From: Algicella marina
GTDB lineage: Bacteria; Pseudomonadota; Alphaproteobacteria; Rhodobacterales; Rhodobacteraceae
DNA length: 64,000 nucleotides
Reading direction: 5' to 3'
Assembly (NCBI RefSeq): GCF_009931615.1
Contig: NZ_CP046620.1
Span: 2,836,501-2,900,500 of the forward strand
A program made the position numbers and the translations under genes. This document shows, in pieces, positions 20,283 through 31,706 of this stretch (position 1 is the stretch's first letter; the number at the start of each line of letters is the position of its first letter). Below the pieces are notes generated by a model, which made no database searches, was not told where the DNA came from, and saw only the letters and a list, made by a program, of their open reading frames with translations.

Positions 20283-20680
20283 CAACGCGCAGACGCACTC
20301 CGTGCGAACGCTGACATTCATGACAGCCGGTATTCGCACCGGGCAAGAACTGTTGCCCGCGTCACACACCTGCCGGCATTCACTCCGGGCTCCCGCCACG
20401 CCGCGGGGCTCGTGACAACCGCGGAATTTCCGGACGCCGCTCTTGTCAGCAGCGTTTTCCGCTCACATATTGACCCTGTAATCAGGGATCCGCCGTGTTG
20501 ACAGTCTGATTTTTTTTGCGTCGTTCTGCCTGTAAATCCGGCAAACCTTCCGACCAATGGCTCAGGCGCAAAAAATTGCCTTGAAGCGAACGGAATAAAC
20601 CCGAAATTATGTATTGAGGTCGCACACTGACCCATCGCACCGGGTATCCCCCCTCCGCGATGAGAATGAGGAGAGAAGCA
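20283..20680. other. Noncoding spacer between gloB and clpA
   Basis: About 400 bp with no plausible gene; in particular no clpS, which often precedes clpA. It contains a heat-shock-type promoter candidate (20580-20609). Confidence 0.5.
20580..20609 (+). promoter_or_regulatory. Candidate sigma32 (heat-shock) promoter of clpA
   Basis: CTTGAA is followed by 14 bases and then CCCGAAATTA, about 70 bp before the clpA start. This resembles the RpoH pattern CTTGAA-N13..15-CCCCAT-T. The -35 is perfect and the -10 is partial. Confidence 0.4.
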
Positions 20681-22999
<2,319 letters not shown>

Positions 23000-23006
23000 A
23001 ATTGCC

Positions 23007-23048
23007 GCGTCGGCAATAGATTTATTGCCGACGCAGCCACTCTTTTTT
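23007..23048 (+). terminator. Rho-independent terminator of clpA
   Basis: A perfect 12-bp stem (GCGTCGGCAATA at 23007-23018 with its complement at 23023-23034) and a 4-base loop, followed by a T-run at 23043-23048. It separates clpA from the convergent endonuclease gene and, with the T-rich stretch on the other side, may work both ways. Confidence 0.85.
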
Positions 23049-24021
23049 AATCAACGTCGAATATCTCGCGCATTATCTGGAACTTTATTTTCGACTGGAG
23101 CTCTTCAAGATCAGATAAGTCTAGTTGCTTATGTATCATCCGGTGACAGGTCGGGCACAGAACCAAAAAATCTTTGGGGATTTTGTACCTTCGAGTTTCA
23201 CCCTCCTGAAGAGACCTCAATGATACTGAATGATGAACCTCTAAGGGTGTGTTTATGTCGCGCCCGAAGTATGAATAATCCAATTTTGGGTTTATACCGC
23301 ATCCTTCACAAATAAAACCACGCTCAGCTAGAACTCTAACTCTGACATCATTAGATCGTTCAATTCTACGCGACAGGACATATCGCCTCGTTTCTTCAAC
23401 GTCGGCCGTTCCAGAACTTGCGTGCATTTGATCCGATGGATCAGTCCCGCCCCTGTCGACAAGAGCTTCGTACGCTCTGAACATTTGGGCCAGGTCATTT
23501 TTAAACTGACTTTTTGTCAAATCCGACCTGTTGTAGGTCCGGCCAAACGCATGTCCCGCCTGGTAACCAAGAGGAAGGTCATCCACGGATGACAAGTCGA
23601 TTCTGCCAAAGTCAAATGAAGAAGCAAAATCGGGGATCCTTTCACAAATATCTCTCGCTCTCCTCTCAAGGATCCGCCGGCCACGCGTGTGTCCGAACTC
23701 TTTGTAAATTGCTGTAGCGCCCTGATTGAGCGACAAAACAACTTGTTCTCGTTGAGCGTTAACTAGGTATACGACATAGAATCCAGAAGTTGCCGATGTC
23801 GTTATTAAAGGATCAAAAAACGCCAACCAAGGTACTGAGGCCCAGTTTCCAGCACCAACACTGGATTTCACCTCAAAATCATACGGCAAAAAGGTTAGGA
23901 ATTTTTTAGCCTCAATCGGGATATCGTGTCTAACCCAATTCCCAAAATCACTTCCCGCAAACGGTTTGGTCCTTTCTGCTGCATACCGAACCGCCAGTTC
24001 TGAAAGTTTCTCACCCAACAT
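23047..24021 (-). CDS. Putative modification-dependent HNH endonuclease with McrB-type N-terminal domain
   Basis: 324 residues from ATG 24021 (a GTG lies one codon upstream). Residues ~15-190 resemble the MrcB N-terminal (DUF3578) domain: WASVPWLAFFDPLITTSATSG, GFYVVYLVNAQREQVVLSLNQG. Residues ~240-310 form an HNH nuclease: CEGC, LEVHHSVSL and LCPTCHRMIHK, with the HH and CxxC pairs intact. The combination suggests a type IV enzyme that recognises modified DNA and cuts it, without an McrC or a GTPase domain. Base composition is unlike the neighbours (23341-23400 is 26/60 GC), a sign of horizontal acquisition. It lies downstream of gnd on the same strand, 66 bp away. Confidence 0.82.
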   Translation of the reverse strand: MLGEKLSELAVRYAAERTKPFAGSDFGNWVRHDIPIEAKKFLTFLPYDFEVKSSVGAGNWASVPWLAFFDPLITTSATSGFYVVYLVNAQREQVVLSLNQGATAIYKEFGHTRGRRILERRARDICERIPDFASSFDFGRIDLSSVDDLPLGYQAGHAFGRTYNRSDLTKSQFKNDLAQMFRAYEALVDRGGTDPSDQMHASSGTADVEETRRYVLSRRIERSNDVRVRVLAERGFICEGCGINPKLDYSYFGRDINTPLEVHHSVSLRSLQEGETRRYKIPKDFLVLCPTCHRMIHKQLDLSDLEELQSKIKFQIMREIFDVD

Positions 24022-24090
24022 CACAGAGTTCCTAATTGTTTGAATTTTCTTAAATCTTTAGAGATTTTGGACGCAGGTTTCTGAAACTCT

Positions 24091-25497
24091 TCACCCCCGC
24101 CCCCACGGCCCATGCTGCCCACTCCGCCCGTCGAACCGCTCGAACCCGTGCGCGCCGAAGAAGTCCCTCTGCCCCTGAATCATGTTCGCGGTCCCCCGCG
24201 CCGTCCGCATGGTGTCGAAATAGGCCAGCCCCGACGCCAAAGCAGGCATCGCGATGCCATTGCGGGCCGCCAGAGAGACAACACGCCGTAATGCGCGATG
24301 GTGCGTCTTCAGGTGGTCGGCGAAATAGCCCGCGAACATCAGGTTGCGGTTTGGGTCTTCGCCCAGCGCCCATGCCATGTCATCCAGCATCGTCGAGCGG
24401 ATGATGCAGCCAGCCCGCCACACCTTGGCGATCTCGGGCAGCGGCAGATCCCATCCGAATTGTTTCGAAGCCGCCGAGATCATCGCAAAGCCCTGCGCAT
24501 AGCACAGGATCTTGCCGGCGATCAGCGCACCCTCCAGCATCTCCATGGGCAGGTCCTTGGCGATCCGTTCCGGTGCCGGGCCGAACAGAGCCTCGCCCGC
24601 CGCCCTCTCGTCACGCCGCGATGACAGGTTTCGCGCCACCACCGCGGCCTCGATCGCCGGGATTGGTGCGGCCAGGTGCTGCGCCTCGATCGCTGTCCAG
24701 CGTCCCGTTCCTTTCTGGCCTGCGGCATCAACGATCACTTCCAGCATCGGCTGCCCGCTTTCCGGGTCCACAGCCTTTGCCACCTTTCCTGAAATCTCGA
24801 TCAGGTAGCTCTGGAGCACGCCGTCGTTCCACCGTCCGAAGATATCGCCGATGGCCGCCGCATCCATGCCCAGCCCGTCGCGCATCATGCCGTACACTTC
24901 GGCGATCATCTGCATGTCGGCGTACTCGATACCGTTGTGGACGGCCTTCACGAAATGACCAGCACCCTCTTCACCCATCCAGGTGGCGCAGGCTTCCCCT
25001 TGGTGATCAGCCGCGATGGCGCGCAGGATATGCGCCACCCGGTCCCAGTACTCCCGCTTGCCGCCGCCCATGATAGAGGGGCCGAAGCGCGCGCCTTCCT
25101 CGCCACCGGAAACGCCGATACCTAGGTACGGCAGATCGCCCGCGTCCCTTGCGCGCCGGTTGGTATCGTGGAAATTGGCATTGCCCGCGTCGATGATCAT
25201 GTCGTCCGGGCCGAGCAATGGCCGCAGTGCCGCAATCTGCTGGTCCACGGGGTCGCCCGCCGGCACCATCAGGATGATCGCCCGCGGTTCCGCGACGGCG
25301 GCAACAAGGTCTTCCAGGCTCTCCGTCGGCACGATCTGTTCTGCCAGGTCCTCCTCATCGGAATCGGCATGAAACTTCCTCGTCACCTCCGTCGTCCGGT
25401 TCCATACAGCCACGCGAAAGCCGTTATCGGCGATATTGGACGCCAGCGCCGCCCCCATGGTCCCCAGTCCGATCAGCCCGATTTCCGCCTTTTCCAT
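24091..25497 (-). CDS. gnd: 6-phosphogluconate dehydrogenase, decarboxylating
   Basis: 468 residues from ATG 25497. The NADP-binding GLGTMGAALASNIADNGFRVAVWNRT opens the protein, then DAGNANFHDT, the substrate motif GVSGGEEGARFGPSIMGGG and KAVHNGIEY (catalytic lysine region). The C-terminal GQRDFFGAHGFERFD completes the long, tetradecameric-tail-containing form of about 470 residues. It makes ribulose-5-phosphate, CO2 and NADPH in the oxidative pentose phosphate pathway. It diverges from hisC across a 208-bp spacer. Confidence 0.97.
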   Translation of the reverse strand: MEKAEIGLIGLGTMGAALASNIADNGFRVAVWNRTTEVTRKFHADSDEEDLAEQIVPTESLEDLVAAVAEPRAIILMVPAGDPVDQQIAALRPLLGPDDMIIDAGNANFHDTNRRARDAGDLPYLGIGVSGGEEGARFGPSIMGGGKREYWDRVAHILRAIAADHQGEACATWMGEEGAGHFVKAVHNGIEYADMQMIAEVYGMMRDGLGMDAAAIGDIFGRWNDGVLQSYLIEISGKVAKAVDPESGQPMLEVIVDAAGQKGTGRWTAIEAQHLAAPIPAIEAAVVARNLSSRRDERAAGEALFGPAPERIAKDLPMEMLEGALIAGKILCYAQGFAMISAASKQFGWDLPLPEIAKVWRAGCIIRSTMLDDMAWALGEDPNRNLMFAGYFADHLKTHHRALRRVVSLAARNGIAMPALASGLAYFDTMRTARGTANMIQGQRDFFGAHGFERFDGRSGQHGPWGRG

Positions 25498-25705
25498 GGG
25501 AGAGTCCTTTCGTTTGATGGTCTTGCATCCCTGATCTAAGCAAATTTTTCTGCCCGCGCATCCCCATATCGCAGGCGCCTTGTCCCGCTTCCGGGCGCCG
25601 CGGCGCCGTGTACATGCAGCGACAAAGCCAGCTTCCCATTGCTCCTCCTCCGCGATAAGAGGGGCAAACCCGTGCTCAGAGCCAGGCCAACGCCAGAGAA
25701 AGCCG

Positions 25706-26806
25706 ATGCAAGACGTGACCCGTACATCACCGGAGCCCCAGCCCGGCATCCTCGACATTTCGCCCTATGTCGCTGGCAAATCCCATGCCGATGGCGCGAA
25801 CGAGGTCACGAAGCTCAGCTCCAACGAAAACCCTCTCGGCCCGAGCCCTGCCGCCAAGAACGCCGTGCGCGAGGCTGCGGAAACGCTGGAACTCTATCCC
25901 TCGTCGGATCATGCGGGTCTGCGTGCCGCAATCGCCCGTGTCCACGGCTTGGATGCGGCGCGCATCATCTGCGGTGCTGGTTCGGACGAAGTCATCGCCT
26001 TCCTTTGCAACGCCTATGCCGGGCCGGGAACGGAAGTGATCCATACCGAGCACGGCTTCGCCATGTATCGCATTTCCGCCTTGGCCGCCGGCGCGACCCC
26101 CGTAGAGGTGCCGGAAAAGGCGCGCACGCTGGATGCGGAGGCGATCCTCGCGGCCGTCACCCCGTCCACGCGCCTCGTCTTCCTCGCCAACCCCAACAAT
26201 CCGACAGGTACCATGGTGGCGTCGGAGGTGCTGGAGGCACTGGCCGCGGCCCTGCCGGAAACCTGCCTTCTGGTAATCGACAGCGCGTATTCGGAGTACG
26301 TCGAAGGCTATGATGGCGGAGCTGCGCTGGTGGACGCTCACCCGAACGTCGTGATGACCCGGACTTTCTCCAAGATCTACGGTCTCGGCGCCCTTCGTAT
26401 CGGCTGGGGATACGCTTCTGCCGAAATAATCGATGTGCTCAACCGCATTCGTGGCCCATTCAATGTCTCCGCGCCGGCTCTGGTCGCTGCCGAGGCGGCA
26501 GTGGAGGACCAAGGGTATGTCATCCGCTGCCGGCAGGCCAACGCTCAGTGGCGCGGCTGGATGGTGCAGGAGTTTCGCGCCCTCGGTCTATCAGTCGACG
26601 AGCCTTTCGCGAATTTCGTCGTGCCGCGCTTCGCCAGCCGCGAACAGGCCGAGGCCTGCGAGGCACACCTGCGCAGCCATGGCATCCTCGTCCGCCTCGT
26701 CGCGGGCTACAATCTGCCCGAAGCTCTGCGCATCACCGTCGGCGACGAGATCGCCTGCCGCAAGGTCGTCTCCCTGATCGGCGAATTTCTGAAACAGACC
26801 TCATGA
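25706..26806 (+). CDS. hisC: Histidinol-phosphate / aromatic aminotransferase
   Basis: 366 residues from ATG 25706. A fold-type I aminotransferase: [14 protein letters not shown] at the N-terminus, NPNNPTGT near residue 170 and [18 protein letters not shown] with the pyridoxal-phosphate lysine near residue 225. HisC enzymes transaminate histidinol-phosphate and often also aromatic keto acids. Its ATGA overlap with the prephenate dehydrogenase gene suggests a main or added role in tyrosine and phenylalanine synthesis. Confidence 0.93.
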   Translation: MQDVTRTSPEPQPGILDISPYVAGKSHADGANEVTKLSSNENPLGPSPAAKNAVREAAETLELYPSSDHAGLRAAIARVHGLDAARIICGAGSDEVIAFLCNAYAGPGTEVIHTEHGFAMYRISALAAGATPVEVPEKARTLDAEAILAAVTPSTRLVFLANPNNPTGTMVASEVLEALAAALPETCLLVIDSAYSEYVEGYDGGAALVDAHPNVVMTRTFSKIYGLGALRIGWGYASAEIIDVLNRIRGPFNVSAPALVAAEAAVEDQGYVIRCRQANAQWRGWMVQEFRALGLSVDEPFANFVVPRFASREQAEACEAHLRSHGILVRLVAGYNLPEALRITVGDEIACRKVVSLIGEFLKQTS

Positions 26807-27741
26807 TCGAATACAAGCACGTTGCACTCCTCGGCCTGGGCCTCATCTCCTCTTCCATTGCCCACGCCCTCCGCCGGGCAGGCTTTGACGGTAAGATCGT
26901 CGGCACCGCCCGATCCGCTGCCACGCGGCAACAGGCAGCTGCTCTCGGCTTCTGCACCCGCATTGCCGAGACAAATCGCGAAGCCGTAACCGGTGCCGAT
27001 CTCGTCATCATCTGCACGCCGGTCGGTGCCATGGGCGGCATCGCCGCCGAAATCGCGCCGGCCCTCTCCCCTGGCGCCACCGTCACCGATGTCGGCTCCG
27101 TCAAATGCCGGATCATCGAAGCCGTCTCCCCCCACATCCCCGACGGCGTCGACTTCATTCCGGGCCACCCTCTTGCCGGAACGGAGCACTCCGGCCCGGC
27201 AAGCGGTTTCGCCGAGTTGTTCGACAACCGCTGGTGCCTGCTCACGCCACTGGAGGGCACGGAAACCGCAGCGATCGAGCGCCTTGGCACCTTCTGGCAG
27301 GCTCTCGGCTCGCGCGTCGATACGATGGATCCGTCCCACCATGATCTGGTCCTCGCGGTCACCTCCCACGTTCCGCATCTCATCGCCTACACGATGGTCG
27401 GCGTCGCGGATGACCTTCAGCGCGTCACAGAAAGCGAGGTCGTCAACTACTCGGCCGCCGGTTTCAGAGATTTCACCCGCATCGCCGCCTCCGATCCGAC
27501 GATGTGGCGCGATGTCTTCCTCAACAACAAGGAGGCGACGCTGGAAATCCTGGGCCGCTTCACCGAGGAGCTGTTCGCCCTGCAACGCGCCATCCGGACA
27601 GGCGATGGCGATCACCTGCACGATTACTTCACCCACACCCGCGCCATCCGTCGTGGCATCATAGACGCCGGCCAGGATACCGCCGCCCCCGATTTCGGTC
27701 GCTTCGTTGCCGCCAAGCTGCCGCCAAAGGAGCCTTCTTGA
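26803..27741 (+). CDS. tyrC: Prephenate/arogenate dehydrogenase
   Basis: 312 residues from ATG 26803, overlapping the hisC stop by four bases. The Rossmann motif [10 protein letters not shown] is at the start, followed by [13 protein letters not shown] and the substrate-binding [32 protein letters not shown] carries the catalytic histidine region. It oxidatively decarboxylates prephenate (or arogenate) in tyrosine synthesis. No fused ACT or chorismate mutase domain is present. Confidence 0.94.
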   Translation: MIEYKHVALLGLGLISSSIAHALRRAGFDGKIVGTARSAATRQQAAALGFCTRIAETNREAVTGADLVIICTPVGAMGGIAAEIAPALSPGATVTDVGSVKCRIIEAVSPHIPDGVDFIPGHPLAGTEHSGPASGFAELFDNRWCLLTPLEGTETAAIERLGTFWQALGSRVDTMDPSHHDLVLAVTSHVPHLIAYTMVGVADDLQRVTESEVVNYSAAGFRDFTRIAASDPTMWRDVFLNNKEATLEILGRFTEELFALQRAIRTGDGDHLHDYFTHTRAIRRGIIDAGQDTAAPDFGRFVAAKLPPKEPS

Positions 27742-28368
27742 ATGCATCGCGTCCTCGCAGCCTTCGCCGTTCTTCTCTCACTCTCCGCCTGTGGTGATCG
27801 TTCCGCGGAAATCCTTGCCCGGGCTCTCAACCTCCCGGCGGATGTCTCTTCCATCTGCGACATGCCGGACATGCTGGGGCTGGAGATCGACGATATCGGC
27901 AAGGGCAGTGGCGGCTGCGGCATCTCCGATCCGGTGAAAGTCTACGCCGTGGGAGGCATCAAGCTTGCCGCTCAGCCACGCCTAAACTGTCGCACCGCGC
28001 TGGCCCTCCACTCATGGGCAACGAACGAGGCGCAGGAAGTGGCGAAGGACAACGGCGTCGTGATCACCGAAATGCGTGTCGTCGCCGGCTATGCCTGCCG
28101 CGGCCGCAACAACCGCCGCGGTGCGCGGCTGTCGGAGCATGCGAAGGGCAACGCCGTCGACATCGCCGGTTTCACATTTTCGAACGGCGACAGGGTAACG
28201 GTGCTCGGCAACTGGAATGGTCGCAAGTACGGTCGGATGATGAAGGCTCTGCATGCCTCCGCCTGCGGTCCGTTCGGCACCGTCCTCGGCCCGAAATCGG
28301 ACGCTTTCCACCGCGACCATTTCCATCTCGACACCGCCGACTACCGTTCCGGCGCCTACTGTCGCTGA
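27742..28368 (+). CDS. Extensin-family lipoprotein (putative peptidoglycan peptidase)
   Basis: 208 residues starting immediately after the tyrC stop codon. The N-terminus has a lipobox-type LSLSAC, so the mature protein is likely lipid-anchored through Cys18. The C-terminal half matches the extensin-like domain: LNCRTALALHSWA, the LSEHAKGNAVDIAGF motif and the HRDHFHLD metal site. The family is related to the M15 zinc D,D- and L,D-peptidase fold. The action on cell wall is inference from the fold. It is probably cotranscribed with hisC-tyrC. Confidence 0.88.
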   Translation: MHRVLAAFAVLLSLSACGDRSAEILARALNLPADVSSICDMPDMLGLEIDDIGKGSGGCGISDPVKVYAVGGIKLAAQPRLNCRTALALHSWATNEAQEVAKDNGVVITEMRVVAGYACRGRNNRRGARLSEHAKGNAVDIAGFTFSNGDRVTVLGNWNGRKYGRMMKALHASACGPFGTVLGPKSDAFHRDHFHLDTADYRSGAYCR

Positions 28369-28468
28369 CGCGTTCCGCCACATCCTTGAATTTAAAGACG
28401 GTCAGTTCGCCGTTCGCTGATATCATTGGCGGTGAATACGACGAATCGATCAGCCAAGGACTCAGCCC

Positions 28469-29467
28469 ATGCGGTTCCCAGCCAGAATTATCCGCATATC
28501 CACCCTGTGCATCGCTTTGGGGATGTCGACAGCACTAGTCGCTGTTTTCGCGATGCCGGAGGCAGCCATTGCCAAGGGCAATGACGGCGGAAACGGAAAT
28601 GGGAACGGCGGCAACAAGGGGGGCAACGGGAAAGGCAAGGACAAGTCTGCCAGCGCTCGCGGCAATGGCAACGCCAAGGGCAAATCAGGCACGATCAACT
28701 GGCCTTTCGGCGGCAACAGATCCGCCACCCGGTCCAATAACGGCAATTCAGGCGGCAAGACTAAGACCGTCATCCGTGGTCAGGGTAACGGCCCATCCCG
28801 CCTCGCGGTTGCAACATCAGATCGCCCTGTCACTCGCCCGCGGCCATCTCGCACTGTGGACCCTGTCGTAGATGATTCTGTCTTGGACGATCCGATCTTT
28901 GACCCTGAACTCGTGGCTGCGCATCCGTCCGAACTTGGCGCATTGAACGCAGCACACGCGTCACCCAACGGCCTCGCGAATGCTGCGCCGAACTCGCGTG
29001 TCGGCCGCATCGCCGCCTACCGTGACGCAGCGCTGGAAGGCATTGAAATCAACGATGACCTCGCCGCTGCTCGCGAAATCCTCGATGGCATGGATATTCC
29101 CGATCGCACCGCCGATGACATCGGCGAAGATCTGGCCACTGCCCGGGCAGAGCGTCGTACCCTTCGCGAGAATCTCGATCAACTCCGCGAGGATCTGGAG
29201 GCCGCCGGCGGTTCGGATCCGGACATTGAAGTCGAAATTACCTCCACTGCGGAATCCCTGCGCGACGCCAACGGCGAAATCCGCGACCTTCGGGATGAAC
29301 TGGACACGGCATCAACCTACGAGGGCCTTGTCGACGAGGTCGATGAACTGGAAGACATTGCCGGCGACCAGCGCGAACTGGAACGTTCACTCCTCGAAGC
29401 CGCCTCGAACAAACCGGTGACCGACAGCGTCGAAGTCGCCGTCCGCGAACTGCTCGGCCTCGACTGA
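28469..29467 (+). CDS. Secreted low-complexity protein with acidic helical C-terminus
   Basis: 332 residues. A signal peptide (MRFPARIIRIS... to about EAAIAKG, residue 36) is followed by a Gly/Asn/Lys-rich repeat region (about residues 36-95: KGNDGGNGNGNGG, KGGNGKGKDKSA) and a basic linker. Residues ~165-330 are rich in Asp, Glu, Leu and Arg with heptad-like spacing, consistent with coiled coil. I recognise no family. The layout suggests an envelope or extracellular protein that binds a polyanion or surface. The start is set by the signal peptide. Confidence 0.75.
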   Translation: MRFPARIIRISTLCIALGMSTALVAVFAMPEAAIAKGNDGGNGNGNGGNKGGNGKGKDKSASARGNGNAKGKSGTINWPFGGNRSATRSNNGNSGGKTKTVIRGQGNGPSRLAVATSDRPVTRPRPSRTVDPVVDDSVLDDPIFDPELVAAHPSELGALNAAHASPNGLANAAPNSRVGRIAAYRDAALEGIEINDDLAAAREILDGMDIPDRTADDIGEDLATARAERRTLRENLDQLREDLEAAGGSDPDIEVEITSTAESLRDANGEIRDLRDELDTASTYEGLVDEVDELEDIAGDQRELERSLLEAASNKPVTDSVEVAVRELLGLD

Positions 29468-29544
29468 AATCAGTGCGCGCCTGAAGTTGATGGCTATTCA
29501 ACTGGCGCGCGAAGCTCTAAGGCATCGGGAAAAGGATTCTCCCG

Positions 29545-30498
29545 ATGCTTCGCCTGCCCGCCGTGTTCATCGGCCCGGCTCTTGCCGTGTTCGCCAGCAC
29601 GCTCCTGTCGCTCAACGATGTGGTGATGAAGGCGCTATCCGGCGCCTATGCATTGCATGAGATCGTCTTCATCCGCAGCGCCATCGGCTTTATCCTCATC
29701 CTCGTCGTCTACGTACCGCTCGCCCGGACGGGCCTGGCCGCAATCCGCACCAGGCGGCTTGGCCTCCAACTCATCCGCGCCGCCTGTGTCTTCTTCGCCA
29801 ACATCACCTTTTTCCTCGGTCTCGCCGCCCTGCCCCTGGCCGATGCCGTCTCCATCTTTTTCGTCTGTCCGTTCCTGATCACCATATTCTCGGTGGTCTT
29901 TCTGGGTGAATCCGTCGGGCCCCGCCGCTGGGCCGCTGTTTGTGTCGGCCTTCTCGGCACCGTCATCATGATGCGCCCCGGCACCTCCGCCTTCCAGCCC
30001 GCCTCCCTGTATCCACTCGCAGCGGCCTTCGCCTACGCCACCCTGCAAATCCTTACCCGTGTGATGCGCGGCAGCGAAAACGCCATCTCACTGACGTTCT
30101 ACATCCAGCTTTTCTTTCTCGTGGCCTGCGCGGCCATCGGCCTGACCATGGGCGACGGCAAATGGGCGGCACAGGAAGATCCCTCCCTCGCCTTTCTCTT
30201 CCGCGCATGGACGTGGCCTCCGCTCGCCGACTTGCCCGCGATCCTCGCCATCGGCCTCCTCACGTCCGTCGGTGGCCTGTGCATCTCCGAGGCCTACCGC
30301 CGTGGCGAAGCCGCCCTCATCGCGCCCTATGAATACCTGGCCCTGCCGCTTGCGATCGTCTGGAGCATCACATTCTTCGGAGAGTGGCCGGACGCGCTGG
30401 CGTGGCTCGGCATCTCGATGATCCTCGCCGCCGGTCTCTACACACTCTGGCGGGAGCAGCGGATTGCAGCCACCCGGTCCTCATCCGGCCCCGGCTGA
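29545..30498 (+). CDS. DMT-superfamily (EamA) transporter
   Basis: 317 residues with about ten hydrophobic segments arranged as two EamA repeats (first FASTLLSLNDVVMKALSG, second FAYATLQILTRVM). Such proteins export or import metabolites in the inner membrane; the substrate cannot be predicted. It starts 77 bp after the low-complexity gene and converges on the LacI gene with a 3-bp gap. Confidence 0.9.
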   Translation: MLRLPAVFIGPALAVFASTLLSLNDVVMKALSGAYALHEIVFIRSAIGFILILVVYVPLARTGLAAIRTRRLGLQLIRAACVFFANITFFLGLAALPLADAVSIFFVCPFLITIFSVVFLGESVGPRRWAAVCVGLLGTVIMMRPGTSAFQPASLYPLAAAFAYATLQILTRVMRGSENAISLTFYIQLFFLVACAAIGLTMGDGKWAAQEDPSLAFLFRAWTWPPLADLPAILAIGLLTSVGGLCISEAYRRGEAALIAPYEYLALPLAIVWSITFFGEWPDALAWLGISMILAAGLYTLWREQRIAATRSSSGPG

Positions 30499-30501
30499 AG
30501 A

Positions 30502-31524
30502 CTAAAGGTTGTCCTTCAGCAGGATCTCGATCCTGATCTTTTCCTGAGAAGCCACGAGTTCGCGCTTGTCGCATTGTGCCTTGAGGATACGGATTGCACT
30601 GCGCACCAGGTGCCCGGGATCCTGCGTGATTACGGCATCCAGCGTACCATCCAGAAGTGCCGCCTCCGTCACTTCCGTCCGCTCATGGGCAACGATCACC
30701 ATATCCGCGTCACCGCCCGCTGCACGGATCGCCTGCAAGGGCATCCGCGCCTCGGAACTCATGATGTAGGCGCCCACGACATTCGGAAAGTCTCGCAACG
30801 TCTGGCGCACGATTGCCCCTGTCCGCGCATCGTCGCCGTAGCTTTCCAGTGATGGAAGCACGCGTAAGCCCCGGAAGTCCTCCATCACCACCCGGTCGAA
30901 CCCCAGCCGCCGCTCGAGGCTGTTTCGCGCCTGCATGCTATCCCCGATGATCAGGATGTCGCCGCGGCGACCGCCCAGAAACCGCCCCATCAGCCGTCCT
31001 GCCGTCGCCCCCGCCGCCCGGTTGTCGATGCCGACAAAGGCCCGGCCCTCACTATTCGTCTGGTCGGATATGAACGGAATCGTGTGAATGCCCCGCTCCT
31101 CCAGCCGCCCGATGGCATCCCGGATCTGTGGCGTCTCAGGTGCCATAAGCGCCACCCCATCCAGTATATCCGCCGTGAACCCTGCCAGCCGTGCCGCCAG
31201 CCCGTGCGCATCGTGATCATCCACCCGCACCACGTCGAGTTGCACAGCCTCCGAGGCAAAGCCCACCCCCGCCTCCTGAACTCTCACCAGAATTTCCTTT
31301 AGGAAAAGTTCTTCGGAACGGGGCAACACGAAGGTGAACCGATAGTTTCGCCGGCGGGCAAGGTTGACCGCCGCGAGATTGCGCACAAAGCCGATCTCGG
31401 CAATCGCCTCATTGACCTTTGCTACTGTCTTGGCTTTGACCCCGGGCCGACCATTCAGGACGCGATCAACCGTAGCCAGGCTCACACCCGCAGCAATCGC
31501 CAGATCCTTGGCCGTCGGTCGCAC
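30502..31524 (-). CDS. LacI-family transcriptional regulator of the polyol/ketose ABC operon
   Basis: 340 residues from GTG 31524, preceded by GGAG, which gives the family's usual length. The helix-turn-helix TAKDLAIAAGVSLATVDRVLNG and hinge FVRNLAAVNLARRR lead into a periplasmic-binding-protein-like sensor with FIGDS/ILIIGDSMQARNSLERR and FVGIDNRAAG. It faces the ABC operon at 31707 across a spacer holding two LacI-type operators, so it most likely represses that operon and itself until the imported sugar or its phosphate binds. A longer N-terminal extension is possible but would cover the operators. Confidence 0.92.
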   Translation of the reverse strand: MRPTAKDLAIAAGVSLATVDRVLNGRPGVKAKTVAKVNEAIAEIGFVRNLAAVNLARRRNYRFTFVLPRSEELFLKEILVRVQEAGVGFASEAVQLDVVRVDDHDAHGLAARLAGFTADILDGVALMAPETPQIRDAIGRLEERGIHTIPFISDQTNSEGRAFVGIDNRAAGATAGRLMGRFLGGRRGDILIIGDSMQARNSLERRLGFDRVVMEDFRGLRVLPSLESYGDDARTGAIVRQTLRDFPNVVGAYIMSSEARMPLQAIRAAGGDADMVIVAHERTEVTEAALLDGTLDAVITQDPGHLVRSAIRILKAQCDKRELVASQEKIRIEILLKDNL

Positions 31525-31596
31525 GCTTCTCCGCCCTCTCGAATTTGCCCCGCGAAAGACCTTCTTGCATCCCAAACGGACGGTTAGCAACCATTT

Positions 31597-31612
31597 TGAG
31601 GTGCGCACGTCA
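31597..31612. promoter_or_regulatory. LacI-type operator O1
   Basis: TGAGGTGCGCACGTCA is a near-perfect 16-bp palindrome with central CG (14 of 16 positions self-complementary), typical of LacI-family operators. Its centre lies 30 bp from that of O2. Confidence 0.65.
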
Positions 31613-31620
31613 TTTTTATC

Positions 31621-31649
31621 TTGCAATGAAGGACGCACCTCATTTAGCT
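31621..31649 (+). promoter_or_regulatory. Possible promoter of the ABC/DhaKL operon
   Basis: TTGCAA (31621-31626) and TTAGCT (31644-31649) are 17 bp apart. Operator O2 fills the spacer, so a bound repressor would block polymerase. Confidence 0.4.
31627..31642. promoter_or_regulatory. LacI-type operator O2
   Basis: TGAAGGACGCACCTCA shares the TGAGGTGCG half-site (inverted) with O1 and has the same TG...CG...CA frame; its left half is degenerate. Confidence 0.55.
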
Positions 31650-31706
31650 AAACTCCATAAAGAGTCGCAGCGGTAAAGCATGCGGCAAACATGGGAGGAC
31701 TAACGA

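Noticed and set aside
24025-24090. Endonuclease gene as part of a gnd operon
   Set aside because: It is on the same strand 66 bp downstream, but the sharp composition change and unrelated function argue for a later insertion and not a functional operon.
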